Part shown: piece by piece, positions 50,489 to 60,492 of the stretch
Layout: every line of letters begins with the position of its first letter
Numbering within the stretch: the stretch's first letter is position 1
Source of the DNA: Lodderomyces elongisporus
Taxonomy: Eukaryota; Ascomycota; Pichiomycetes; Serinales; Debaryomycetaceae
Assembly: GCF_030384665.1 (NCBI RefSeq)
Contig: NC_083680.1
Span: 26,001-90,000 of the forward strand
Length of the DNA: 64,000 bases
Reading direction: 5' to 3'
Translations under genes and position numbers: made by a program
The notes under the pieces: model-generated
Told to the model about the DNA's origin: nothing
Seen by the model: the letters and a program-made list of their open reading frames with translations, nothing else
Databases searched by the model: none

Positions 50489-52045
50489 CTAATCCTTCTT
50501 TGACTTCTTTGACTTCTTATCCTTTTTCAGTTTTGAAGACTCTTCAGCGTCATCATCTCTCTTTCTCTTTTTATCGCTCTTTTCCTTCTTTTCTTTCTTT
50601 TCTTTCTTTTCTTTCTTCTCTTTCTTTTCCTTCTTTTCCTTTTTTTCTTTCTTCTCTTTCTTTTCCTTCTTGTCATCAGATTTCACTTCGACTTCTTCAG
50701 TTTCGGAATCATCATCATCAGAGTCAGCATCAGCAACTGCTGAAGGTGCATCGGCATCGGCATTGTAAGCTCTAGCTTCTGTGATATCAATCTTGCCTTG
50801 TTGTCTGCTCACCTTGGAGGTTGTTCTCATATCTCTACCTTCCAATTTGCTCAATCTGCTCTCTACTTTACCTCTGTTGTCCAAGCCGAATGAGTCAGAA
50901 TCGTCTCTTTCTTCATCAAAACAGTCATACCTTACTGAAAGAGCAGCCTTGGCAGCCAAAGTTCTAGCAATTCTACCCTTGTTCTTCCCCGAGGCTTGAC
51001 CTACCAAGGATGCATGGTAAATGATACCGTATTTTGGTGTATCGTGTTTTGTTTTCAAAGCTCTAAATAATGCCTTCTCGGCACCCAAGATTTGGATAGT
51101 TGAGGCAGGTGCCTTGGCCAATGAAGTCAAAGAACCAGCATGGGCAATAAAACGTGCACCGACCAAGTCTCCAACCATTGCTGTCAAATTTGGAGCAATA
51201 GCTTTCATTCTTGAGCTCAAGTAGTTTGACAATTGCTCTCTGTATGCAGCAAAGTCAACGATTTGTTCAGCCAAAGCCTTAATGTTTTCTAAATCGTTTT
51301 CGGTAATCTCAGTACCCATAGAAACCTCAGCAGCAGTCTTGACTTGCTCTTCAATTTCCTCTGGCAAGATTTCTGAAAGGTCAACTTCTGAAGCGTTGGA
51401 ACGGACACCCATGGTCAAGATGATTCTTGCGTATGCAACAGAGTCGGTAATCATCTTTGCCAATTCAGGGAAATGCCAGCCGTACCATTCCTTACATCTC
51501 ATAGCATAAGTGTTTAATTCCTTGTCTAAATCATCCAAAAGTGCAATGGCTTGAATGATCATAGTATCAACTTTATCAGCTGAGAATTTAAGCTTGTGAC
51601 GACCTATTGAATGGGCCAAACCCAACGACATTTGGTTCAATGCAGACTGATCTAAACCAGGTAACAACTCTGGTAAATATTCTTTAATAGCTCTGTGCAA
51701 ATCCAAAGAGGCGCTGTCAGAAACAACTTGGAAATTAAGTCCAAGCTTGTTAATGGCATTTCCGAGCTTAGCTTCGGAAACAATTAACGTGGCCTTCTTG
51801 TCAGCTTTGGAATCTTCTAATAATTTCTTCAAGTTTTCGGAAACTTTACCCTCAATGATGGCGTTGACTTCTTCCAAGGCGTTTGCTGCGCTCTGGAATT
51901 TCTCAAAACGATGTACTTTAAACTGGTCAACAACTTTTTCCAATGTGTTCAAGTCTTCGATCAATGTCGACGATTTGTGAATCTTTTTGTCGGACGCCTT
52001 CAAAAGAGCATACCCTGCTGGGGTCTCTGCCAAAACGAAAGCCAT
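50489..52045 (-). CDS. NOP58: Box C/D snoRNP core protein Nop58
   Basis: This 518-residue nucleolar protein is a core component of box C/D snoRNPs. With Nop56, Snu13 and fibrillarin (Nop1) it directs 2'-O-methylation and processing of pre-rRNA. The N-terminus [22 protein letters not shown] is nearly the same as yeast Nop58. The coiled-coil and Nop domains cover ~150-400, with [20 protein letters not shown] and the highly conserved [19 protein letters not shown] segment. The C-terminal tail (~440-518) is a Lys-Glu repeat (KKEK units) typical of Nop58. The sense-strand promoter has a C14 run 66 nt upstream and RRPE and PAC motifs of the ribosome-biogenesis regulon. The gene is divergent from DNA2. 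Confidence 0.97.
   Translation of the reverse strand: MAFVLAETPAGYALLKASDKKIHKSSTLIEDLNTLEKVVDQFKVHRFEKFQSAANALEEVNAIIEGKVSENLKKLLEDSKADKKATLIVSEAKLGNAINKLGLNFQVVSDSASLDLHRAIKEYLPELLPGLDQSALNQMSLGLAHSIGRHKLKFSADKVDTMIIQAIALLDDLDKELNTYAMRCKEWYGWHFPELAKMITDSVAYARIILTMGVRSNASEVDLSEILPEEIEEQVKTAAEVSMGTEITENDLENIKALAEQIVDFAAYREQLSNYLSSRMKAIAPNLTAMVGDLVGARFIAHAGSLTSLAKAPASTIQILGAEKALFRALKTKHDTPKYGIIYHASLVGQASGKNKGRIARTLAAKAALSVRYDCFDEERDDSDSFGLDNRGKVESRLSKLEGRDMRTTSKVSRQQGKIDITEARAYNADADAPSAVADADSDDDDSETEEVEVKSDDKKEKKEKKEKKEKKEKKEKKEKKEKKEKKEKSDKKRKRDDDAEESSKLKKDKKSKKSKKD
50579..50672. repeat. Lys-Glu coding repeat in NOP58
   Basis: About ten units of a TTTTCTTTC / TTTTCCTTC type tract on the plus strand encode the KKEK repeat in the Nop58 tail. 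Unit length is 9 bp with purine third-position variation. Confidence 0.85.
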
Positions 52046-52110
52046 GATTTTACTATGAATAAGTATGTAAAGGTAAGTGGGTGGACAAAGAAGAAGATGA
52101 AAAAAAAAAT

Positions 52111-52124
52111 GGGGGGGGGGGGGG
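52111..52124. repeat. G14 homopolymer upstream of NOP58
   Basis: A run of 14 G on the plus strand follows an A10 run. It reads C14 on the NOP58 sense strand, 66 nt before its ATG, so it may lie in the 5' leader. Confidence 0.85.
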
Positions 52125-52167
52125 TAGGTATAGGTAGTTCGAGTGGGTGGATTAGTAAACTTTAGGT

Positions 52168-52174
52168 CGATGAG
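52168..52174 (+). promoter_or_regulatory. PAC-type motif CGATGAG
   Basis: CGATGAG is the core of the polymerase A and C (PAC) box bound by Dot6/Tod6 in yeast ribosome-biogenesis promoters. It lies 123 bp upstream of the NOP58 start. Together with the nearby RRPE it supports RiBi control of NOP58. Confidence 0.65.
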
Positions 52175-52235
52175 AGAGGTTTTGGTGTTGTTTGACTAGG
52201 AAGTTTTGGATATAGGCCAGTGCTTGAAGTTTATC

Positions 52236-52254
52236 TGAAAAATTTTGAGATGAG
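52236..52254 (+). promoter_or_regulatory. RRPE element with adjacent PAC-like GAGATGAG
   Basis: TGAAAAATTTT at 52236-52246 matches the ribosomal RNA processing element recognised by Stb3. It is followed directly by GAGATGAG at 52247-52254, one base off the PAC consensus GCGATGAG. It sits about 190-210 bp upstream of NOP58, the expected position. Confidence 0.75.
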
Positions 52255-53139
52255 AGAGAGAGCGAACGAGAGAAGAGTTTTTGCGGAAGGAGAAGAGGAA
52301 GAAAAAGGACGAAAAAAAAAATACAAAAAAGAAAAAAGAAAATCACCTTGTGTCGTAATAATTTGCGACATTTAGTATGACACTCCTTCGAATAATCTCT
52401 GCTACAATCTTACCCGCCAACTTCTTTTCCATACGTTGTTTTCGATAATGGGGCAATCAAAAGTATTGGTCAACCACAAATTTTTATACATAGCATCAGA
52501 AACTGATGATAATGATGTAGAAGCAACAGCACATGCTAAAAAAGAATATAATACATATCTCTGTCATAGTTCTACTGAAAAGGCAAACGAAGTACTAAAC
52601 AGCAAAAGATTGTTAACTAATGTAACATTTTAATTGAATTGGATGCAAAAAAAAGAAAAACGAAAAATAGAAAAAAAAGCATTATGGAAACAATGAAGAA
52701 TATATATATTTTTTTACTAAACAACATGTTTGATATTTTCTCTATTCTTATTCTTTCATTATTTTCCCCAAAGAAGCCTTGGTATTCATGTCATAAATCT
52801 TGCTTGTTGAAGGACCACCGATCTTAAAAACTTAGATCGACTGTAGCTCAAACTAAACAGCTGGTAGCGACAAGAACTACCATATATCACGATACACGCA
52901 GATTTGTGTAGAGGGCGCGTTACCTTCATCAGCTCCAGATCAATGCCGCAAAGCATAACGATTTAATTAGTTTTGAATCAAAAATTCAATTAACAAAACC
53001 AAAAGAACTTCTTTTCCAAAAAAAAAAGGAAAAACACTTAATACTTGTACTTCTCTCATTAATGCTCTGTTAAGCCTAGGGCCGGAAAAGACAGTTTTTA
53101 AAAAAAGAACCAGAAAAGTATCATTTTTTTACAAAGTAT

Positions 53140-56100
53140 ATGTCGCCAACCAAAAATGGTAGAACGTCACCACCTAAGAACACGCGTCCTGCTGAATCGA
53201 TGGGACAAGTACCACAAGCTAAACGACCGAAGAAGCGTTCATATTTTTTTCAACCCATCGACTCAATAACTGGAAACCAGAACGCATCGTCCAGAACTAC
53301 AACCACTAAACCATCATCCTCGACTTTTTCAACTTCCTCAACTTTCTCGACTTCCTCGTCGTCTTCCTCAGCTAATGAACATACTGTTAAGCGCATAGAC
53401 CAAAATGTTTTAAACAAAACAACAACAACGGTCCTGCCAATCGCCGAGGCTAAACCGTATCCTACTAGTTTTCCCGGAAGCCCAAAACGAGTTCGACGTA
53501 ATAGAGATATAAAAGTTGTGACGGACCATTCTGACGATAGCTACGATGGCATTTTGTGGAAAGAAAGCCCAGAGTTAAAGAACAAAGTGGCCAACCCTTC
53601 AAGAGAAGCAGAGTCGCGACATCCATCTGATAAGACTGGTTATTCATCATCTCCACTTAAAGGTGCTTCTAGTCAAAGAGATAATAATCAAACGGTCCCA
53701 AAAACGCCGGAAATTCTTTCAAGATATGGCACTAATTTTCACAATACTATGCTGCGTTCCTCGCCCCGACTATCAAAGACCTGTTCTGACCTAAGTGGAA
53801 AAGAAAGCACAAGTAAAAAAAGTTCACACTTACCGCCCCCAGCTGCATTGGTTCGAAGCAAGTCAAATTTTCTTCTGCGCACGGATACATGCGAGAAAAG
53901 CTCGTCTTTGAGTGAATGGATAAATAAGCTTGAAGATACCCACCTGCCAAAGTCAACAACAACAGCAGCAGCAGCAGCAACAATAACAACCATTAATAGA
54001 CAACCCCTTCCACTGTCACCTCTGAAAGAGCAAGTGCAGACCCTTGAACTGTCTCCACTGAAAGGTACCAACGTCAAGTCAGTGCAACAAGAACACTCGA
54101 GCGATCCATTTTCGGACGATGAAGAAGTTTTAGCTATTTTTAATCATTCACAAAAGCAAGGTGAGAGTATACAAACTCGAACAAGACAAGAGATTATAAC
54201 TGTGAGTTCACCTCCGCCAAGGATAGCATCACCTCCCAAACCTCGAGCCGTTGATAGCAATGTAGTCAACAATGTTAATAATGATGATAATAATGTCAGT
54301 AACAGTGCTGAAAAAAATGCAGAAGATCTTTCAGACGATCCATTTTCCGACGACGATATTGAGGAATTGATGCAAGTCTCTGCATCTGCATCTGCATTTG
54401 CATCTACATCTTCTATTGCTAACAAGTCAACCGAGTTTTCAAAATTTACAAAGTTGTTCAAAGAAGGGATGAGACATTTTGAAGAAGCATCAACATCTAA
54501 AGAAAATTACCAAGAAAAAGAGGAGCGCTTCGGTGATATTTGCTACGGTCGTCCCGAGCTTCGAAGATTACGAATTAAGGAACAAATTCTGCCAAAGCCA
54601 GCGGTACTGGGATTGGAGCTTACATCACCGATGGTAACGCCGCCGCTGCTGCTGCTGCTGCTGCAATTGTTAGTGCACAACTCATATAAAACATCTGAAA
54701 ATATTTTCTTAGTAGAGTCGCCAGATGGTGTTGTCTCCACTCTTAAGTTGAAAGGCCAATATTGCGAGCTTGAAATCCAACCAGGTGATATTGTCCACGT
54801 TATTGTTACCGATGATTCTCATCCGAATATAGTTGATGACACAACTAATTTATTAATTTGGAATCCGGATATCCTCCTTTCTGCAACCACAATTGCCCTG
54901 CAGATCAACTGTCCACGGAAATCTATTTTGCTTTCCAGATTTAAATTTCCAGGAACAACAACAGTACCAATCATTGTTGGTGAGATTGTCCATTTTGTAT
55001 TCCAAGAGTGTATGGCAACTGAAACATGGACATTGGAGTTTATGCTGGAGGTGCTTGAGCAATTAATGCAGCAATATCTCGTGAGTATATTCAGTGTAGG
55101 AGAAGAAGAAAACAAGGTGAAGCTGGAAGTGCAGAAGCATTTTCTGTACCTCAAAACTTGGTTTGATAAATATTACAAGAAGTCAATTGGACGGTCAAGT
55201 CGAATTGAAAATACCTCAGAAAGAAACGATATTGGGTTTGCTTGCGAAGAGATTTTGGATATCGAAGAGGATATCAAATCACCTGCATTTGGTATAAAGG
55301 GTAAAATCGACGCTACTATGGTTGCCAAGTTGCAAAATAATCAAATTGATGGTAAATTTCTATTACCAATGGAGATTAAAACAGGACGAGAATATGTGAG
55401 CCATAGTGCGCAAGCAACGTTGTATGCCTTATTGTTTAAAGATAGATACAATTTGGATATAAAATCTTCCGTGCTTGTATACACTAAAGAACAGCTCACT
55501 AAGCGCAGTAACATTAATGCTCCCGATTTGAGAGCACTAATCAATTTGAGGAATAAAGTTTCGCAACATCACAAGAATAATGAGACTTATCCACCACTTT
55601 TGAAACGAGCAGAGTGTGCAAGATGCGAGGTTCAATCTGCATGCATGGTGATTGACTCATTGATGGAAGATGGTAACAGTAAAGATTGTGGAATTGATGA
55701 AGAGACTTATCTATCATACACCAGTCATATTTCCAATCCAGACTATAAGGTATTTTTGAAAACATGGGATGGATTGATTGCAAAAGAGGAGGCGTTTATG
55801 AGTAAAACAATTAAACATCTTTGGACTATTCCCACAGAACAGAGGCTGGCTCAAGGAGGATGTCTTGATAATTTAAAAGTAGTCAAGTCCACAGATGACG
55901 AAGAAGAGGAAGAAGAAGATAAAGAGAGTCTGATTTTTCATTATGCAACCGTTCGTGGCGATAAATCCACTGCAAGAAGATTTACATACGTTTTTGAAAG
56001 AGCCAGTGACGCGAAACTATTAGTTGATTTTCAGAGTACCAAGTTTAATGTAAACGATCGAGTGATAATCAGCGACCAATCAGGACAATTTGCAATCACC

Positions 56101-57828
56101 AACGGTCTTGTCAAGTCGGTGTCTCCATCCCGGATTGTTATTAGCACGCGAAGGCGAATCATCACTTGCGATCAGAAATTGAGCAACTTTAGCGAATCCA
56201 ATAATCAAGTCTATAAAAGTTTGATTAGAGGCCATAATAGTGGTTCAAAGATGAATGAGAAATTGTTCATTATTGATAAAGATGAAATGTTCTATGGATT
56301 AGGTTTGGCAAGGTATAATATTTTGAGCTTGTTTTTAGATACAACGCCTCTGAGCCTACGGGAACTAGTAGTGGATCTTAGAGCTCCAACATTTACGCAG
56401 TCAAATAGCACTTCCAACAAATTAGTGAACTTTAACCCATCTCAAATAGCCGCGTTTAACAAAGTTTTTGCTGCTAATGATTATGCGTTAATTTTGGGAA
56501 TGCCTGGAACCGGCAAGAGTACCTTGATTGTTGAAATCATCAAAGAAATAGTTGAACGTGGTGAAACTGTTTTGCTCACTTCGTATACAAACTCAGCTGT
56601 CGACAATATTTTGTTGAAATTGCTTGAAAGCAATATTGGGAAAAAATCACCAGTCAAATTCATAAGAATTGGTCATCCACTGCGCGTGCAGAATAGTCTT
56701 CATCAGTATATCCCCGATTATGCAAACCCCATACAGGACCAATCACAATTTATAGAAACATATTGTTCACCGAATCTAGTAGCTGCAACATGCTTAGGTG
56801 TACGAGACCTTTGTTTCAATATCAGGACCGAATTCGATTATTGTATAGTTGATGAGGCGTCGCAGATTACTTTCCCCATCAGCATTGGTCCAATTCAACT
56901 TGCAAAAAAATTCATATTGGTTGGAGACCATTATCAATTACCTCCATTGGTGTTGCATCCTGCTCCCGAAGTGAGGTTTGGTCTTTCGCAATCTCTTTTC
57001 AGATTACTTGCAGAAGCACATCCCAACTCCGTTACAGAACTAACGTATCAATATAGAATGTGTGAAGAGATTATGCAATTATCAAATGTGTTGATTTACG
57101 AAAATAAACTTAAATGTGGTTCCCATGCAGTTGCAAATCAGTACTTGAACATCCCTAATCCCCAAATGATTTCCTCATTTACAAAGCCCGGCTTGCCTCA
57201 GTCTCTGCAATGGATGAATTATGTCTTTGACAGTAATATCAAGGTACTCTTCTTGGATCACGACAAGCTTAATGCAAAGGAAGTTGTTCGTGGTGAAGCT
57301 ATCAAGAATCATATGGAAGCAAAGTTGATCAAGCAAATAGTCAAATCTCTTGTTCTTGCAGGTGTTGAAGAGAAGCAAATCGGCGTAATGTCATTTTACC
57401 GCGCGCAATTAAATCTATTGAAAAAAGACCTTTCTTCGAGGTTGGATTTGGAAATTTTGACAGCAGACCAGTACCAAGGTCGGGACAAGGAGTGTATCAT
57501 CATATCGTTGGTGAGACTGAATGATGAAAATAATGCGGGTGAGCTTTTAAAGGAATGGAGAAGACTTAATGTTGCTGTTACCAGGGCAAAATCGAAATTG
57601 ATTATATTAGGATCGAGAACAACGCTATCCACAACAAACACAACCAAAACATTTATTGATTTTTTAGATCAAAGAAACAGATACTTTCAATTGACAGAGG
57701 GTGCTGATACATTCTACAACTTTCCCGAATCAGCAAATTCGTCTCCAATAAAAGGCTCACAATTGACGAAAAGACACATAAAGCCTACACCAATTCTTCT
57801 GAACATTATACAAAATATGCGAAACTAG
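53140..57828 (+). CDS. DNA2: DNA replication nuclease/helicase Dna2
   Basis: This 1562-residue protein combines a RecB-like nuclease and an SF1 helicase. It trims long 5' flaps in Okazaki fragment maturation and resects double-strand breaks. The disordered N-terminus (~1-440) has Ser/Thr repeats and DPFSDDE motifs. The nuclease core spans ~640-840 with the catalytic MEIKTG near 744-749 and Cys residues CARCEVQSAC that fit the Fe-S cluster. The helicase has Walker A GMPGTGKS (1120-1127), Walker B VDEAS, motif III GDHYQLPP and late motifs DQYQGRDKECII and NVAVTRAKSKLII. Six consecutive CTG codons lie at 54646-54663, read as Leu or, in a CTG-clade yeast, Ser. The length matches S. cerevisiae Dna2 (1522). 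Confidence 0.96.
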   Translation: MSPTKNGRTSPPKNTRPAESMGQVPQAKRPKKRSYFFQPIDSITGNQNASSRTTTTKPSSSTFSTSSTFSTSSSSSSANEHTVKRIDQNVLNKTTTTVLPIAEAKPYPTSFPGSPKRVRRNRDIKVVTDHSDDSYDGILWKESPELKNKVANPSREAESRHPSDKTGYSSSPLKGASSQRDNNQTVPKTPEILSRYGTNFHNTMLRSSPRLSKTCSDLSGKESTSKKSSHLPPPAALVRSKSNFLLRTDTCEKSSSLSEWINKLEDTHLPKSTTTAAAAATITTINRQPLPLSPLKEQVQTLELSPLKGTNVKSVQQEHSSDPFSDDEEVLAIFNHSQKQGESIQTRTRQEIITVSSPPPRIASPPKPRAVDSNVVNNVNNDDNNVSNSAEKNAEDLSDDPFSDDDIEELMQVSASASAFASTSSIANKSTEFSKFTKLFKEGMRHFEEASTSKENYQEKEERFGDICYGRPELRRLRIKEQILPKPAVLGLELTSPMVTPPLLLLLLQLLVHNSYKTSENIFLVESPDGVVSTLKLKGQYCELEIQPGDIVHVIVTDDSHPNIVDDTTNLLIWNPDILLSATTIALQINCPRKSILLSRFKFPGTTTVPIIVGEIVHFVFQECMATETWTLEFMLEVLEQLMQQYLVSIFSVGEEENKVKLEVQKHFLYLKTWFDKYYKKSIGRSSRIENTSERNDIGFACEEILDIEEDIKSPAFGIKGKIDATMVAKLQNNQIDGKFLLPMEIKTGREYVSHSAQATLYALLFKDRYNLDIKSSVLVYTKEQLTKRSNINAPDLRALINLRNKVSQHHKNNETYPPLLKRAECARCEVQSACMVIDSLMEDGNSKDCGIDEETYLSYTSHISNPDYKVFLKTWDGLIAKEEAFMSKTIKHLWTIPTEQRLAQGGCLDNLKVVKSTDDEEEEEEDKESLIFHYATVRGDKSTARRFTYVFERASDAKLLVDFQSTKFNVNDRVIISDQSGQFAITNGLVKSVSPSRIVISTRRRIITCDQKLSNFSESNNQVYKSLIRGHNSGSKMNEKLFIIDKDEMFYGLGLARYNILSLFLDTTPLSLRELVVDLRAPTFTQSNSTSNKLVNFNPSQIAAFNKVFAANDYALILGMPGTGKSTLIVEIIKEIVERGETVLLTSYTNSAVDNILLKLLESNIGKKSPVKFIRIGHPLRVQNSLHQYIPDYANPIQDQSQFIETYCSPNLVAATCLGVRDLCFNIRTEFDYCIVDEASQITFPISIGPIQLAKKFILVGDHYQLPPLVLHPAPEVRFGLSQSLFRLLAEAHPNSVTELTYQYRMCEEIMQLSNVLIYENKLKCGSHAVANQYLNIPNPQMISSFTKPGLPQSLQWMNYVFDSNIKVLFLDHDKLNAKEVVRGEAIKNHMEAKLIKQIVKSLVLAGVEEKQIGVMSFYRAQLNLLKKDLSSRLDLEILTADQYQGRDKECIIISLVRLNDENNAGELLKEWRRLNVAVTRAKSKLIILGSRTTLSTTNTTKTFIDFLDQRNRYFQLTEGADTFYNFPESANSSPIKGSQLTKRHIKPTPILLNIIQNMRN

Positions 57829-57978
57829 AGATTTATATGTATACGTATATTTGCATGTGCACTTTATTTCTTTTTTTTTTTTATTATTATTATTTCTTCT
57901 ATACCGAAAAGAAGTACTTTGCAGCTCTCCTTGTTGTCCCATTTATTCGCCTTTTCCTTGTATTTTTTTTTCTCTCCG

Positions 57979-60492
57979 TTATAGGGCAAAGAACTGTACT
58001 TCAAAGTTACCTCTTCTAAATGCTATTTGATTACCGTTCCAATTGAATCCATCCTGTCCACCGTCTTGTCCACCGTCTTGTCTATTTCTATTTTGATCTA
58101 TGGGCACTTGGCCGTTGCGCATCTGTTGCCAATGCCCAAACATATTTCGTATAAAAAAGAATGAAAAAAATGCAAACGTCAATACAATCACCAAGTAATC
58201 GCCGATATCATAATTTTCCACGTAATCGTGCTCACCATCACGGGCACCGCCCATGTGTTGTGCATCTGCTCGTGACATCGAGTCTTGTTGTCGTTGTTGT
58301 TGTTGTTGCTGTTGTTGATGTTGATGTTGTCCACGCTCCCCTCCGTGGTCGAGAATATCGTTTGATGATTTTCTGCCAATCTTCTTAAAAGCACTTAACC
58401 ACCCATCTTTACTCGTACCATTGTCATGTGTCTTGAATGCCTTTCGGTTGAATAAGTACTTGAACCTTAACCGAAGTAAAGCCCAGTTTATATGTGCTTT
58501 GCTAAGGGATATTTTTGATCCAGATAGATGTCTTTCAAGGTCCATTTTTTCACGAAGTTGAAGGCTTTGGTCGTAGTAACGTTTGGCAAGATAGTAGTCT
58601 GTGGTATTGTCACCAGGTACAAGGCCATTCTCATACATTTCTCCCAACTTGTAAGCTCCATGTGATGAGTGTCTATCTGCCGCTAGTTTATAGTAATTAA
58701 ATGATCTTTCTTTATCTATTTCTGCATGTGCCTTCGAATCAACACCAGCAAGTATATCTCCAATTAATATTGTAGCGTCAACATTGCCCTGTTTTGAAGC
58801 TCTATCCAAATACTTCACGGCAGTGCGAACCCGATCAGTCGTGAACTGCTTTTTAGCATTCGACAACGGTTGTAGTTGATATAGCAAATATGCAGCTGAA
58901 ACTTGCGCAGGCTCAAAACCTTGCTCAGCAGCAATCAGATAACCAACAAGGGCATTCTTGTATTGCCCACACACCAACTGCTCAAAGCTATACTTGAGAT
59001 GCGGAGCATAAAATGCCGACAACCGTCTTACAAACTCGGCATAATATTTGACCATTCTTGAGCAAGATATTTTCAGGTCTGGGTCAACGGCTGCTGCTAA
59101 TCCAGTCTCCATAAATTGGCCCATGTAGTAGAGTGCCTGTGTATTACCCAAATAAGTAGCATCCTTCATGTACTTGTAAATCTCGCGTTTTTGATCATCC
59201 GACGCTGGGTTTTCGCCATATACCTTCATCAATAGCTTAGCCAAATTCTTATTAGCTTCAGGTGATTTCTTATTGATAGCAGCAGCATAATATTCGATAG
59301 CGCGTGAAATGTTTGATTCTCGGAGATAGCCATTTTCCTCAATTACTCCCAAGTCATTGTATGCATCAGCGTTGCCTTGGATTAGTGTAGACAAGTTAAA
59401 AAACTTTTCTGCTTGATAAACATCTCGTGGAACAGAAAGTCCGTGTAGGTACATTCTACCCAAATTTAGCTGACAAGAACTAAGATATATTCGATCAATT
59501 GGCTCCATGTTTCTGTAGTCGTTTGCGCCATAAATCTCGTCTCCCAATTCGACACATTTTTGAAATTCATGAAAGGCCCTTGTAAGATTTCGATCTTCAA
59601 AATAATCTCCTTTTAAATGCTCCATTCCTGTGTAATAGAGTGTAACGTACTCATGTTCATCAGCATTAAATTTATGCTCTTCGAAAGTTTGCTTCAAATC
59701 GGCAAATAATTTTGATCTGATTTCTATGGAAGATGACGTCTCACTTAATTTCTCTCCAAACAAACCGCCGTTAAAATCTGATATCCGAATGTTGTAATCC
59801 ACACCTCGCAAAAACCGGTTTTGCACCCATTCGATACCCATATTGGCTAATTTCGCATACAAAGGTAGTGCCATTTCACAATTGGCGGGAACTTCAATGC
59901 CTTTCAAATGTCGATAAGCCAATACAAGTAATGCATTTGTATCTCCATTCTCCATTGCAAATTGATAATACAAGTTGGCCTTGTGCTGATTTACTTCAAA
60001 CTCACCAAACAATCCAGTTGAATAGATAAAACCAAGCATAAAATATGCATGTCCATCAGGCGCTACTTGAATAGCTTTTTCATAGTACTTTTTCGCCAAT
60101 TGATAATTTGTTGGATGTGAAAAGTTGCCAAATATATTCAAATCACCAAGTGTTCGTAGTGCATCAACACTATTTCGCAGTGCTGCTTTTTCAAGCAATG
60201 AGATTGCTTCGGCAAGTTCCAGATGGGTCACATTATAAACTTGTTCTGTTTCGTAGTTTGAAGTCAATGGGTTGAACTGTGGAATCTCAAGACCATATTC
60301 GCCGATTCTAATTCCATTATTTTTGTTTGCACCAGAGGATGTTTCCTCAAGTCCCCCCAATATTCGTTTAGCTTCATTATATTCTATTTCGCCTGTATCT
60401 TTTGGATCGAATGCATTTGCAGATGCATGTACTACCTTGACTGTATAAATAAGGCCACTCAATACTGCGAGAGAAACCCATTTGCACTTCAT
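57979..60492 (-). CDS. HRD3: ERAD ubiquitin-ligase subunit Hrd3 (SEL1L)
   Basis: This 837-residue type I ER membrane protein resembles Hrd3, the lumenal substrate receptor and stabiliser of the Hrd1 ubiquitin ligase in ER-associated degradation. A signal peptide covers residues ~1-24 (MKCKWVSLAVLSGLIYTVKV). Numerous Sel1-type repeats follow, for example AKKYYEKAIQVAPDGHAYFMLG (~135), NLGRMYLHGLSVPRDVYQAEKFF (~345) and GAYKLGEMYENGL (~610). A transmembrane helix lies near 768-786 (YLVIVLTFAFFSFFFIRNMFG), then a short cytosolic tail with a GGQDGGQDG repeat. A His/Gln repeat (near 58290-58325) precedes the helix. The length matches yeast Hrd3 (833). It converges on DNA2 and is divergent from the V-ATPase gene. 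Confidence 0.92.
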   Translation of the reverse strand: MKCKWVSLAVLSGLIYTVKVVHASANAFDPKDTGEIEYNEAKRILGGLEETSSGANKNNGIRIGEYGLEIPQFNPLTSNYETEQVYNVTHLELAEAISLLEKAALRNSVDALRTLGDLNIFGNFSHPTNYQLAKKYYEKAIQVAPDGHAYFMLGFIYSTGLFGEFEVNQHKANLYYQFAMENGDTNALLVLAYRHLKGIEVPANCEMALPLYAKLANMGIEWVQNRFLRGVDYNIRISDFNGGLFGEKLSETSSSIEIRSKLFADLKQTFEEHKFNADEHEYVTLYYTGMEHLKGDYFEDRNLTRAFHEFQKCVELGDEIYGANDYRNMEPIDRIYLSSCQLNLGRMYLHGLSVPRDVYQAEKFFNLSTLIQGNADAYNDLGVIEENGYLRESNISRAIEYYAAAINKKSPEANKNLAKLLMKVYGENPASDDQKREIYKYMKDATYLGNTQALYYMGQFMETGLAAAVDPDLKISCSRMVKYYAEFVRRLSAFYAPHLKYSFEQLVCGQYKNALVGYLIAAEQGFEPAQVSAAYLLYQLQPLSNAKKQFTTDRVRTAVKYLDRASKQGNVDATILIGDILAGVDSKAHAEIDKERSFNYYKLAADRHSSHGAYKLGEMYENGLVPGDNTTDYYLAKRYYDQSLQLREKMDLERHLSGSKISLSKAHINWALLRLRFKYLFNRKAFKTHDNGTSKDGWLSAFKKIGRKSSNDILDHGGERGQHQHQQQQQQQQRQQDSMSRADAQHMGGARDGEHDYVENYDIGDYLVIVLTFAFFSFFFIRNMFGHWQQMRNGQVPIDQNRNRQDGGQDGGQDGFNWNGNQIAFRRGNFEVQFFAL

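Larger units (their letters stand above)
52046..53139. promoter_or_regulatory. Divergent NOP58 - DNA2 intergenic region
   Basis: The region is 1.09 kb. The NOP58-proximal part carries the C14 (sense) run and RRPE/PAC motifs. In the middle a 61-codon ATG frame at 52448-52633 has no recognisable similarity and is not called. AT-rich sequence and A runs near 53020 precede DNA2. Nothing else was identified. Confidence 0.55.

Noticed and set aside
52448..52633. 61-codon ATG frame between NOP58 and DNA2
   Set aside because: Too short and without recognisable features. Kept only as a note.
53182..53187. ACGCGT (MCB) near the DNA2 start
   Set aside because: It falls inside the coding sequence, codon ~15, so it is not a convincing promoter element.
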